NCBI GenBank assembly: GCA_002504905.1
Contig: DATY01000001.1
Coordinates: 5,530-69,529 of the forward strand
Length of the DNA: 64,000 bases
Direction of reading: 5' to 3'
Origin: Euryarchaeota archaeon UBA605
GTDB lineage: Archaea > Thermoplasmatota > Poseidoniia > Poseidoniales > Thalassarchaeaceae
Position 1 is the first letter of the stretch; each line of letters opens with the position of its first letter. Under the pieces are notes generated by a model. The model was not told where the DNA came from. It worked only from the letters and a program-made list of their open reading frames with translations, and did not search any database. Shown piece after piece: positions 9,053-16,989 of this stretch. The translations under genes and the position numbers were made by a program.

Positions 9053-9865
9053 ATGACCGAAATCAATGAACTAGATTGGGTGGCTCTGAGAGAGGATGAT
9101 GGTAGAGCCTATCTATTACAAAAAAAATCTGGAGAAGTTAAGGTAAAAGGTCTCGGAAGATTTGATTCTGGTGAATTATTAGAAGGATACTCAATTGGTG
9201 ATAGGATAAAGGTGGGACAGAAATCTCTGACCATAGTTAAAGCAGCTCTGCCAGAGGCACGTCGAAATATGGTTAGAAGAGCCCAAACTATTGGAATAAA
9301 AGACTCAGGTTTCTTAATTTCTTGGCTAGGAATTGGAGTAGGTAGTCGAGTTCTGGAAGGAGGCCATGGTTCCGCCGGTCTCGCTATGAATTTAGCAAAT
9401 GTGTTAGGGGACAGTGGAACTCTAATCTCAGTAGAGATTCGAAACGAACATGCAACTGTTGGCAAACAAAATATGGATAGGCTAGAAGAAATTTTGCCAG
9501 AATTTCCTAATTGGCACTTAGTTGTTGATGATCTATCTAATATTACCAAACATGTGAAGGAAATTTGTACTGAAATTGATGCAGCAGTAATTGATGTCGC
9601 AGAGCCTTGGACTGTACTAAAATCAATCGTTCCTTGTCTTAGATTCGGAGGAAGGATTGCCTGTTACTGTCCAACAACTTCTCAATTAGAAAAATCATGG
9701 AATGCTTGTGAAGAAGAGAAATTGAGTATTGAATGGGCTGGAGAAATTATCGAAAGAAAATGGAGTAAAGCAAGTAAAGGAGGGGTTAGACCTGGTAATC
9801 AACCAATGGGCCATACAGCATTTTTACTAATTGCTACTAAATTGGCATCAGAGGAAGAAGAATAG
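9053..9865 (+). CDS. trmI: tRNA (adenine-N1)-methyltransferase TrmI
   Basis: Methylates N1 of adenine at position 57/58 of the tRNA T-loop using S-adenosylmethionine; archaeal enzymes act on both positions. The N-terminal small beta domain (residues 1-75) precedes a Rossmann domain with motif I VLEGGHGSAGLAMNLA, where archaeal TrmI has a similar glycine-rich loop. The later segment AAVIDVAEPW is the acidic motif of the active site, and FGGRIACYCPTTSQ is typical of the family. ATG 9053 is preferred; an in-frame TTG at 9023 would add ten residues. It appears to be the first gene of a trmI-aspS unit; aspS starts 35 bases after its stop. Confidence 0.9.
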   Translation: MTEINELDWVALREDDGRAYLLQKKSGEVKVKGLGRFDSGELLEGYSIGDRIKVGQKSLTIVKAALPEARRNMVRRAQTIGIKDSGFLISWLGIGVGSRVLEGGHGSAGLAMNLANVLGDSGTLISVEIRNEHATVGKQNMDRLEEILPEFPNWHLVVDDLSNITKHVKEICTEIDAAVIDVAEPWTVLKSIVPCLRFGGRIACYCPTTSQLEKSWNACEEEKLSIEWAGEIIERKWSKASKGGVRPGNQPMGHTAFLLIATKLASEEEE

Positions 9866-9900
9866 ATTTGATTCATAACCAAGTATTCCTCCGCCAAACC

Positions 9901-11310
9901 ATGAGAGACAGTAGCCAATGGGAGCCTACATCTTACCGAACACATACAATAGGTCAAATTGTAAGTGAAGGAGCGTCATTGGTAGGTGAGGAAGTAAGTG
10001 TTGCAGGATATGCAGAAACCATACGTGGCAGGGGTGCCATCTGTTTCATTATGCTAAGAGATGGAACAGGACATATTCAGGCATTTTTGAAAAAGGATAA
10101 TATGAACCCAGAAATCTTTGATTTGATACAATCATCTACTAGGGAATCAACTGTTCAAGTAACTGGTTTAGTAGCACAAAAAAGACCACCGAAGGTAGCT
10201 GAGGGAGAACCAATGCCATCTCCAGAGTACGAAATAAATGTGACATCTGGCGAAATCTTAGCTGAAGCGGCTACTCCATTACCTGTAGGAATAATTGATG
10301 ATGTAAAAATTGGATTAGACATAAGACTCGACAATAGGCATTTGGATTTAAGAAGGTCTCATGTGAATGCAATGTTCCAACTAAGAAGTAAGGTTTTACA
10401 ATATGGTAGAGAACACCTAATCAAAGAAGGTTTCATGGAAATGAATAGTCCTAAGATTATTGCAAGTGCTTCTGAGGGAGGGACCAATCTATTTCCTATG
10501 ATGTATTTTGATACACCCGCTTTCCTAAGCCAATCACCTCAACTTTACAAACAATTAGCAGTTCTAGGAGGATTGGAAAGAGTTTTCGAGATAGGCCCTG
10601 CATTTAGAGCAGAAAAACACGATACGTACAGACACCTAAATGAATTTATTTCTTTTGATATTGAGGGGGCATGGATGAATGACGAAGATGTAATGGGAGT
10701 TCAAGAAAGGATGATTCATCATATCTGGTCATCTGTTTATGAAAATGATCAAAGTTTAATTGATGTAATTAATGAGTACAAAGTAAGTCAAGGAGAAAAT
10801 ACAATTACTGTGGAGGTCCCAGAACTACCTTTCCCAAGAATACCATATTCTGAAGCTATAGAAATTGTCAAAAGTGGAGGTGGTGAAATTGAATGGGGAG
10901 ATGATATTGAAAGTCATCATTGTGACCTAATAGCAGCAAAATATCCTGGTTTCCATTTCCTTCCTAGGTGGCCAATGTCGATGAAACCATTCTATATTTA
11001 CCATAATAAAAATGAAAAAAGTGATTCAGGAGGCCAACTAAGCAGAGGTTTCGATCTTAATTATGGACGTGATGAAATGACTAGCGGAGGACAAAGAGAA
11101 CATAGAGTAGATGTTCTTGAACAAAATCTCAGAGATATGGATCTTAATCCTGAAGACTTTACTTTCTACACTGATGGTTTCCGTTATGGGGCGCCTCCAC
11201 ATGCAGGTTGGGGATTAGGAGTAGCAAGATTATTGATGGTTCTTACAGGAGCCGGAAATGTACGCGAGGTTGTCTTGTTCCCTCGAGATCGAACAAGGGT
11301 AACCCCGTAA
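9901..11310 (+). CDS. aspS: Aspartyl-tRNA synthetase, archaeal type
   Basis: Charges tRNA-Asp with aspartate. An N-terminal OB-fold anticodon-binding domain (to about residue 125) is followed by the class II catalytic core: the motif 1 region with MNSPKII, motif 2 FRAEKHDTYRHLNEF and motif 3 GWGLGVARLLMVLTG. There is no bacterial GAD insertion, so this is the archaeal/eukaryotic form; whether it also charges tRNA-Asn cannot be settled by eye. ATG 9901 is preferred over TTG 9868, because the extra eleven residues do not resemble the family. The 3' end is followed closely by a small membrane-protein gene. Confidence 0.93.
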   Translation: MRDSSQWEPTSYRTHTIGQIVSEGASLVGEEVSVAGYAETIRGRGAICFIMLRDGTGHIQAFLKKDNMNPEIFDLIQSSTRESTVQVTGLVAQKRPPKVAEGEPMPSPEYEINVTSGEILAEAATPLPVGIIDDVKIGLDIRLDNRHLDLRRSHVNAMFQLRSKVLQYGREHLIKEGFMEMNSPKIIASASEGGTNLFPMMYFDTPAFLSQSPQLYKQLAVLGGLERVFEIGPAFRAEKHDTYRHLNEFISFDIEGAWMNDEDVMGVQERMIHHIWSSVYENDQSLIDVINEYKVSQGENTITVEVPELPFPRIPYSEAIEIVKSGGGEIEWGDDIESHHCDLIAAKYPGFHFLPRWPMSMKPFYIYHNKNEKSDSGGQLSRGFDLNYGRDEMTSGGQREHRVDVLEQNLRDMDLNPEDFTFYTDGFRYGAPPHAGWGLGVARLLMVLTGAGNVREVVLFPRDRTRVTP

Positions 11311-11324
11311 AAGAAGAGATTAAT

Positions 11325-11501
11325 ATGCTACCACAATTGAAGTTGATATACGATATAATCAACGCATCTGATGATGGCTTCGGGCTTCCAATAAAGGGAG
11401 TGATTTCTAAGATTAAGAAATTTTTATTATTAGGATTAGTTATCTCTATTTCAATCGGAATAGGTATTGGTTACTTGATTTTTGAAGTAATTATAGTATG
11501 A
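11325..11501 (+). CDS. Small single-span membrane protein
   Basis: A 58-residue protein with a polar N-terminal half and one long C-terminal hydrophobic helix (LLLGLVISISIGIGIGYLIF) preceded by lysines, suggesting a tail-anchored topology with the N-terminus in the cytoplasm. ATG 11325 has a purine-rich AAGAAGAG upstream. A longer reading from 11208 would overlap the aspS coding region and looks unreal. The layout recalls SecE/Sec61-gamma, but the conserved cytosolic helix of that family is not recognisable. Function unknown. Confidence 0.5.
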   Translation: MLPQLKLIYDIINASDDGFGLPIKGVISKIKKFLLLGLVISISIGIGIGYLIFEVIIV

Positions 11502-11561
11502 ATTAGAAACATCGATACCGAAAAGAACGGGTATCAGAAACCTCTGCGGTGTACGATATAT

Positions 11562-12299
11562 ATGGCCAAGCCGAGCTTCGCATTCCTACTTCTAAAAGAG
11601 CATCCATACGGTAGAGAGATGCTAAAACAGTTAATCTCAAAGAAATTCATTCCCAAAATTATCATCACAGAAGACTCTGTAATTGCAGATGAAGAAAGAG
11701 AAAAATTTCTAAAACGGATAGAGGGAAATCAAATAGCAGAAACGATCCAATCACAACTTGAAGATTTGTCAAAGCAAGACATCGAAGTAAAACATGTTGA
11801 AGTACCGATTCATAATTCTGAAGAAGTAATGCCACATATTCTTGACTTAGATTTGGATATCATAGTTTTTGGAGGGACCAGAATTATTCGTGGAGAAATA
11901 CTAGATTATCCCAAGGATGGAGTAGTAAATAGTCATCCAGGTTTATTGCCTGAATGTAGAGGCTCTGCATCGCCTGCTTGGAGTGTTTATCACGACATCC
12001 CGATTGGGTCATCTACACATTTCTGTGATAATGGAGTTGATACGGGGCACTTGCTATTGAGAAGAGAAGTTCCTGTTAAAAGAGGGATGAAATATGAAGA
12101 TTTATGCTATGAAACTCTCGTATTAGCAGGTATTCTGATGAAGGAAGCATTGATGGCATATGAAGAGGGAAGGTGGAGTGAAATGAGACAACCTCAAGGA
12201 GAAAGCCCCCATCCAACATTTAGGAATGCCCCGGAAGAGGTGTTGCAAGTTGTGTACAAGAAATTGGAACAACAAACTTATGCTCATTACATAGATTAG
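11562..12299 (+). CDS. Formyltransferase-fold enzyme (Fmt/PurN superfamily)
   Basis: A 245-residue protein with the formyl transferase core. The segment NSHPGLLPECRGSASP contains the catalytic Asn and His, and the aspartate follows in CDNGVDTGHLL; together they form the Asn-His-Asp triad that moves a formyl group from 10-formyltetrahydrofolate. The usual C-terminal tRNA-binding domain of Met-tRNA formyltransferase is absent, and archaea do not formylate initiator tRNA, so an amine, sugar or small-molecule substrate is more likely. The SDR gene begins eight bases after its stop, so it leads a five-gene operon. Substrate unknown; a hydrolase acting on a formyl compound is also possible. Confidence 0.8.
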   Translation: MAKPSFAFLLLKEHPYGREMLKQLISKKFIPKIIITEDSVIADEEREKFLKRIEGNQIAETIQSQLEDLSKQDIEVKHVEVPIHNSEEVMPHILDLDLDIIVFGGTRIIRGEILDYPKDGVVNSHPGLLPECRGSASPAWSVYHDIPIGSSTHFCDNGVDTGHLLLRREVPVKRGMKYEDLCYETLVLAGILMKEALMAYEEGRWSEMRQPQGESPHPTFRNAPEEVLQVVYKKLEQQTYAHYID

Positions 12300-12307
12300 G
12301 TGAAAAA

Positions 12308-13114
12308 ATGGAAAAAATATTAGATTCGGAGTTTCCGTATGCAGATGGAATATTAAGTGGTAAGAATGCTCTTGTGTGCGGTGCTTCAAAAGGTATAGGC
12401 AGAGCTACAGCGTTAATGCTTGCTAGAGCTGGAGCAAATGTAACAGTGTGTGCAAGATCATCTGAAAAACTAGATATTCTAGTGGATGAAATGTATGGCA
12501 GTGGGCATTCGAAGTTAATACTTGATTTAGAAGATATTGCGACTTTGGAACATAAAATTTTTGAATTAACTAAGAAACAGAAAATTCATATTTTAGTTAA
12601 TAACGCAGGTGGGCCTCCAGGAGGGCCTCTATTATCGAATAAAATAGATGACTTTGATGCTCCATTCAGAAGGCATCTACATGCAGCACATACTATCACT
12701 CAGATTCTCACTCCAATTATGGAAAGTGAAGGCTATGGAAGAATTGTAAATATTATTTCTACATCAGTTAGAGAACCTATAGATAATATCGGGCTGTCTA
12801 ATACTTTGAGAGGAGCCATGGGGTCATGGGCCAAATCTCTTTCTAGAGAGTTAAATCCCTGTATAACGATAAATAATATTCTTCCTGGATTTACAGATAC
12901 AGATAGGCTGGGTTCCCTTGCTAAATCTATTTCAGATAGGACCGGTGAATCAATAAAATCTGTTCAAGATAAATGGATGGATTCAGTTCCAATTCAGAGA
13001 TTGATTGATCCATTAGAAACTGGAGCCGCAGTTACATGGCTTTGCTTGCCGAGCAGTGGCTCAATCAGAGGAATTAGCTTAGCAGTAGATGGCGGAAGAA
13101 TGCGTTCAATTTGA
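12308..13114 (+). CDS. SDR-family protein lacking the canonical catalytic tyrosine
   Basis: A 268-residue Rossmann protein of the short-chain dehydrogenase/reductase superfamily. The cofactor loop GASKGIGRA, the NNAGG motif and the C-terminal AVDGGRMRSI are present. Where YxxxK is expected, the protein reads LSNTLRGA, so Tyr is replaced by Ser and Lys by Arg. This matches the SDR subgroup resembling beta-ketoacyl reductases but missing the catalytic tetrad. Redox activity is therefore uncertain; it may use other residues or bind cofactor only. A GGTGA ribosome site precedes the ATG. Its stop overlaps the start of the next gene. Confidence 0.85.
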   Translation: MEKILDSEFPYADGILSGKNALVCGASKGIGRATALMLARAGANVTVCARSSEKLDILVDEMYGSGHSKLILDLEDIATLEHKIFELTKKQKIHILVNNAGGPPGGPLLSNKIDDFDAPFRRHLHAAHTITQILTPIMESEGYGRIVNIISTSVREPIDNIGLSNTLRGAMGSWAKSLSRELNPCITINNILPGFTDTDRLGSLAKSISDRTGESIKSVQDKWMDSVPIQRLIDPLETGAAVTWLCLPSSGSIRGISLAVDGGRMRSI

Positions 13115-14367
13115 GTGTGAAAAAAATGTTATTTGATATATTCTTTTCAATTTCTCAGACTCCAGATACTTCGGGCTATATTCCTTCTGAAAATGAGATG
13201 TTTTCCAACTTCTTTGAACAGGTTGAGTTGGCAGATGAATTAGGGTTTGGAGTGGGATGGGTGGCTCAAGCACATTTATCTACTGAAATACAAAAAAGGA
13301 ACAAAACACCAGTGGTTCCTCACTACCCTGGAGAAGTTGGATTGTGTACAGACTTCTTCCAAATAGCGCAAAAGATGTTCGCAAGAACGGAAAAAATGGA
13401 AGTTGGTAGTGCTGTATTATCAATTCTCGCTTCTGGTGGCCCAATTGCAATTGCAGAGCGTGTTGGATCATTTATAGCGTTACATGGGCTGGACGAAATG
13501 GAACAAAGAAGATTACATATTGGTTTTTCAGCAGGTAGGTTTGAATTTATGGCAAGACCATATGGGATAGTCCCAAGGAATATGATTGAAGAGGCGGCTT
13601 GGCCTGCATTAAGAGGGCAAATTTTTGCAGAAGCTTCTGAGATTTTTCTGAGACTACTGAATGGAGAAGTAATTTCTTCAAATGATATTAGAGATACAAT
13701 TCTTACTAGAGAAAACTTTCGTTCCAATGAGGATTGGGAGAAAGTTCAATCCGTATATATGAAGTATAATAAACTCGAAAAAATACCTGATGTAGTTGAG
13801 ATACCTCATAGGTATAATTTTGAAGAAATAAAGACAATACCTCAAAATTGGAGGAGAGAATTGCTAAATCTTGTTCTTGGGAGTCATGATCCAAAATTAC
13901 AGATTGAGGTAAATAAATGGAGGCCTGTTCAAGTTTTTAATCTCAGTATTACTCCTCCACATATAATAGAAGAAACCCATGAAAGAATGAACGAGTACTA
14001 TCACTCTAACGGCGGACCTTGGAATAGAAATATGATGCCAAGAACAATAATGGTCTTTGTAAATAATGAAGAAGATTTGACACCTGATGAACAAAGTATT
14101 GCTGCTAAAGAAGAAGCTAGAGCCGCTTTGAATACTTACTGGAGCGCACTAGAAGGAACAATAGATCCTTCAAAAGTTGAAAGAGCAACAGATAATGCAG
14201 TAATAGGTAATGTCCAAGAGGTTGCACAACAAATCATTCAAAGATTTAATAAAAATGATAAACTAATGTGTTGGTTTGATTTCTTTAATCATGACAGTGA
14301 AAGAGTTCAAAGAAATATGAAGGCATTTATGAATGATGTTGTACCTATAGTTAATGGAGAGACGTGA
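13111..14367 (+). CDS. Luciferase-like flavin-dependent monooxygenase (LLM family)
   Basis: A 418-residue protein with the TIM-barrel fold of bacterial luciferase-like monooxygenases: the opening FDIFFSISQTP, the strand VELADELGFGVGWVAQAH, and VGSAVLSILASGGPIAIAERV are hallmarks. Such enzymes use reduced FMN and oxygen to oxidise alkanals, amines or N-heterocycles (RutA is a known example). Translation is coupled to the SDR gene: the most upstream start is TTG 13111, which overlaps the SDR stop; GTG 13117 and ATG 13126 are alternatives. No dedicated flavin reductase gene is nearby. Substrate unknown. Confidence 0.85.
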   Translation: MSVKKMLFDIFFSISQTPDTSGYIPSENEMFSNFFEQVELADELGFGVGWVAQAHLSTEIQKRNKTPVVPHYPGEVGLCTDFFQIAQKMFARTEKMEVGSAVLSILASGGPIAIAERVGSFIALHGLDEMEQRRLHIGFSAGRFEFMARPYGIVPRNMIEEAAWPALRGQIFAEASEIFLRLLNGEVISSNDIRDTILTRENFRSNEDWEKVQSVYMKYNKLEKIPDVVEIPHRYNFEEIKTIPQNWRRELLNLVLGSHDPKLQIEVNKWRPVQVFNLSITPPHIIEETHERMNEYYHSNGGPWNRNMMPRTIMVFVNNEEDLTPDEQSIAAKEEARAALNTYWSALEGTIDPSKVERATDNAVIGNVQEVAQQIIQRFNKNDKLMCWFDFFNHDSERVQRNMKAFMNDVVPIVNGET

Positions 14368-14368
14368 T

Positions 14369-15541
14369 ATGGAAGAGAAAAAATTCAACCGGCCCTCATC
14401 AGTATCTCCAGGGAGGCCAGGGTCTGCAGTATTTCCGACTAATCCTCTCGGAGAGAAACATGAAGGCATAGCAACTGGAAGAGACGTAGAATGGGAACCA
14501 TTAGTAGATTTTAGGAGAATGGATGTTTCTGAGAATACTATTCATGGAGCTATTGCATGGGCTCATGGAAATGAAATAATACATTCATTTGGAGGAAATG
14601 TCTTGATTTATGGGAGATCTATGATGAAACCACTAATGATGAAACCATTCGCAAAGGTTTTGGAAGATGAATTAACTTGGGAACAAAAGGCAATTTCATG
14701 CTCGTCACATAATGGCGATACAGAGCATGTTGCTGCTGCACAGTCCATTCTAACTGAATCCGAATGGGGGTTAATGCAATGTCCTTTGGATGTGCCACTT
14801 ATTCAGTTCGGAAGACAGGTCAGGAGGCCTAGAAGATGGTTTCATACGTGCTCAGGAGAACATGCAGCCTTGTTGAAAGGGATGAGAAAAATGGGAATGA
14901 GTAGAGCAGGTTATACACTTCCTAGTACACCTTGGTTTCCATTATTTTTAGATGTTCTAAAAGAATATATGAATAAACCTGATTGGGTCCCAAAGAGAGT
15001 TGCTAAGGATGGTTGTGGCCTTCCTACAGTTTCCAATACAGTTGATGAACTTGCAATAATGTTTGCTGGCCTTGTTGCAAAAAAGGATGATGACTGGATT
15101 TGGGAGGCTATGAATAAAAATCCGGATTTAATAGGCGGGTTTAATCGTCTTGATTCAACTTGTCTTAAAGCAGGTAATGGGAAACTAATTGCCAAAGAAG
15201 GTGCTGATGGGTTACTTGGTCTATCAATTGAACACCCAGACTGGCCCAAAGGTTTGGGGATTGTAATTAAGATTGCTCATGGATGGAATTCACAAGCGAC
15301 ATGGTATGTTGCAAGAGCAGTTCTAGGTGTTTTAGGAATTGAATTAAGAAATCCTTACCCCTTGCATAGGCAGAAGGCATTTATTGTATCAGGAATTGTC
15401 CCAGAAAAATATCAAGAAAACTTGGAGAAGGTAATTACTTGGGACGAGTGGGATCCTGATCAAGATCGGTTTAACTTAGATTGGAATGAATATTCTGCAG
15501 CAATGACTCGCAAGGACCCATTTTCTAATGAAGGAATCTAG
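14369..15541 (+). CDS. Type II (Rhizobium-type) asparaginase-family amidohydrolase
   Basis: A 390-residue member of the asparaginase II family, unrelated to the Ntn asparaginase at 1458-2279. Family motifs: ISCSSHNGDTEHV (residues about 105-120), HTCSGEHAALLKG with the reactive cysteine region, and DGCGLPTVSNTV. These proteins hydrolyse asparagine or similar amides to acid and ammonia. ATG 14369 follows the LLM stop by one base and has GGAGAG upstream; the in-frame ATG 14354 lies inside the LLM gene. Its place between an LLM monooxygenase and an aldehyde dehydrogenase suggests an amide intermediate other than asparagine, which is inference. Confidence 0.85.
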   Translation: MEEKKFNRPSSVSPGRPGSAVFPTNPLGEKHEGIATGRDVEWEPLVDFRRMDVSENTIHGAIAWAHGNEIIHSFGGNVLIYGRSMMKPLMMKPFAKVLEDELTWEQKAISCSSHNGDTEHVAAAQSILTESEWGLMQCPLDVPLIQFGRQVRRPRRWFHTCSGEHAALLKGMRKMGMSRAGYTLPSTPWFPLFLDVLKEYMNKPDWVPKRVAKDGCGLPTVSNTVDELAIMFAGLVAKKDDDWIWEAMNKNPDLIGGFNRLDSTCLKAGNGKLIAKEGADGLLGLSIEHPDWPKGLGIVIKIAHGWNSQATWYVARAVLGVLGIELRNPYPLHRQKAFIVSGIVPEKYQENLEKVITWDEWDPDQDRFNLDWNEYSAAMTRKDPFSNEGI

Positions 15542-15550
15542 GAGATGAGG
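15541..15550 (+). promoter_or_regulatory. Shine-Dalgarno site that sets the ALDH TTG start
   Basis: GGAGATGAGG lies just before TTG 15553. The ATG inside this site opens a three-codon dead end, so TTG is the only workable start. Confidence 0.65.
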
Positions 15551-15552
15551 AA

Positions 15553-16989
15553 TTGAATATCTTAAATTATATATCTGGTAAATTTACTGAACCAGATTCA
15601 GGAGAGTGGTTAGAAGACCTATCTCCAGCAACAGGAGAATTGATTGCATTAATCCCTAAATCTAACCAAAATGACGTAAACAAGGCAGTTCATGCAGCGA
15701 AAGAAGCACTACCTCAATGGTCGTCTCTTACAAATTTGGAGAGAGCAAATTGGTTAGATAAGATAGCTGATAAATTAGAATCTAAATATGAAGAAATTGC
15801 GACACTAGAGAGTAAAGATACTGGTAAACCCATTTCTCTAGCAAGAGAGGTTGATGCTTATCGATCAGTCAAAAACTTCAGATTTTTTGCTGAAATGATA
15901 AGAGATCTAAATAATGAAATTTTTGAAATGGGAGATGCTACAAATAAAGTCATATACAAACCAGTCGGGGTTGGGGCACTAATCACTCCATGGAATTTGC
16001 CTTTGTATCTGCTTTCATGGAAAGTTGCACCCGCAATAGGAATGGGAAATACTGTTGTTTGTAAACCAAGTGAAATGACACCATTGACTGCAGATTTACT
16101 AATGAAAACTATTGATGAGATCGGATTACCCAAAGGAGTAGTTAATCTAGTTCATGGAGATGGAATAGGAGCCGGTTCACCGTTAGTCTCGCACCAAGAT
16201 ATTTCTTTGGTTTCATTTACCGGAGGTACTTCGACGGGCTCCTTAGTTGCAAAATCAGCCGCTAGTTCTTTCAAAAAATTAAGTCTCGAATTAGGCGGTA
16301 AAAATGCTAGTATTATCTTTAATGACTGTAATCTAGAAAGGACAGTTAAAGGAGTTGTTAGATCAGGATTTCTAAATCAGGGTCAGGTATGTCTGTGTGG
16401 AAGTAGGATTCTAGTTCAAAATGATATATACGAAGAATTTATTGATAAATTTGTCCTCGAAGTTGAATCAATGAAAATTGGTGATCCTTCTGATGAGAAT
16501 ACAATTTTAGGTGCCTTGATATCTCCGGAACACCTTTCAAAGGTTGAAGAATATATTGAAATTGCGAAGAGTGAAGGAGGAACAATACTAACGGGAGGTT
16601 ACCCCGATCTTTCTGAGGAGTATAAGAATGGAAATTGGATATCTCCGACTGTAATTGCAGATCTAGATGTAAAATCACGATGTTCTACTGAAGAAATATT
16701 TGGTCCTGTAGTAACAATTCATAAATTTAATACCGAAAAAGAAGCAGTTGATATTGCAAATAATACTAGATATGGATTAGCAGGAAGTATCTGGACTAGT
16801 GATCTGGAAAAGGGCAATAGAGTAGCAGAGGAAATTCATACAGGTATGGTTTGGATTAATACATGGCTACATAGAGATCTAAGAGTCCCCTTTGGAGGAG
16901 TGAAAGACTCTGGAGTAGGTAGAGAAGGAGGAAGATGGAGTTTAGGTTTCTTCTCTGAAGCAATGAATATTTGTACAAAACACGATTAA
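15553..16989 (+). CDS. Aldehyde dehydrogenase, ALDH8 / 2-aminomuconate-semialdehyde-type
   Basis: A 478-residue NAD(P)-dependent aldehyde dehydrogenase. Visible are the cofactor segment GVGALITPWNLPLY, FTGGTSTGSL, the glutamate in LSLELGGKNASI, and the catalytic cysteine in NQGQVCLCGSR. The LCGSRI stretch and NTWLHRDLRVPFGG near the C-terminus are closest to the ALDH8A1 and hydroxy/aminomuconic semialdehyde dehydrogenase group. It probably oxidises a small semialdehyde to the acid. It is last in the five-gene operon and is convergent, with no intervening base, to the ATPase gene at 16990. Confidence 0.88.
   Translation: MNILNYISGKFTEPDSGEWLEDLSPATGELIALIPKSNQNDVNKAVHAAKEALPQWSSLTNLERANWLDKIADKLESKYEEIATLESKDTGKPISLAREVDAYRSVKNFRFFAEMIRDLNNEIFEMGDATNKVIYKPVGVGALITPWNLPLYLLSWKVAPAIGMGNTVVCKPSEMTPLTADLLMKTIDEIGLPKGVVNLVHGDGIGAGSPLVSHQDISLVSFTGGTSTGSLVAKSAASSFKKLSLELGGKNASIIFNDCNLERTVKGVVRSGFLNQGQVCLCGSRILVQNDIYEEFIDKFVLEVESMKIGDPSDENTILGALISPEHLSKVEEYIEIAKSEGGTILTGGYPDLSEEYKNGNWISPTVIADLDVKSRCSTEEIFGPVVTIHKFNTEKEAVDIANNTRYGLAGSIWTSDLEKGNRVAEEIHTGMVWINTWLHRDLRVPFGGVKDSGVGREGGRWSLGFFSEAMNICTKHD

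Noticed and set aside
11325..11501. SecE/Sec61-gamma identity for the 58-residue membrane protein
   Set aside because: Topology fits, but the conserved cytosolic amphipathic helix pattern is not visible.
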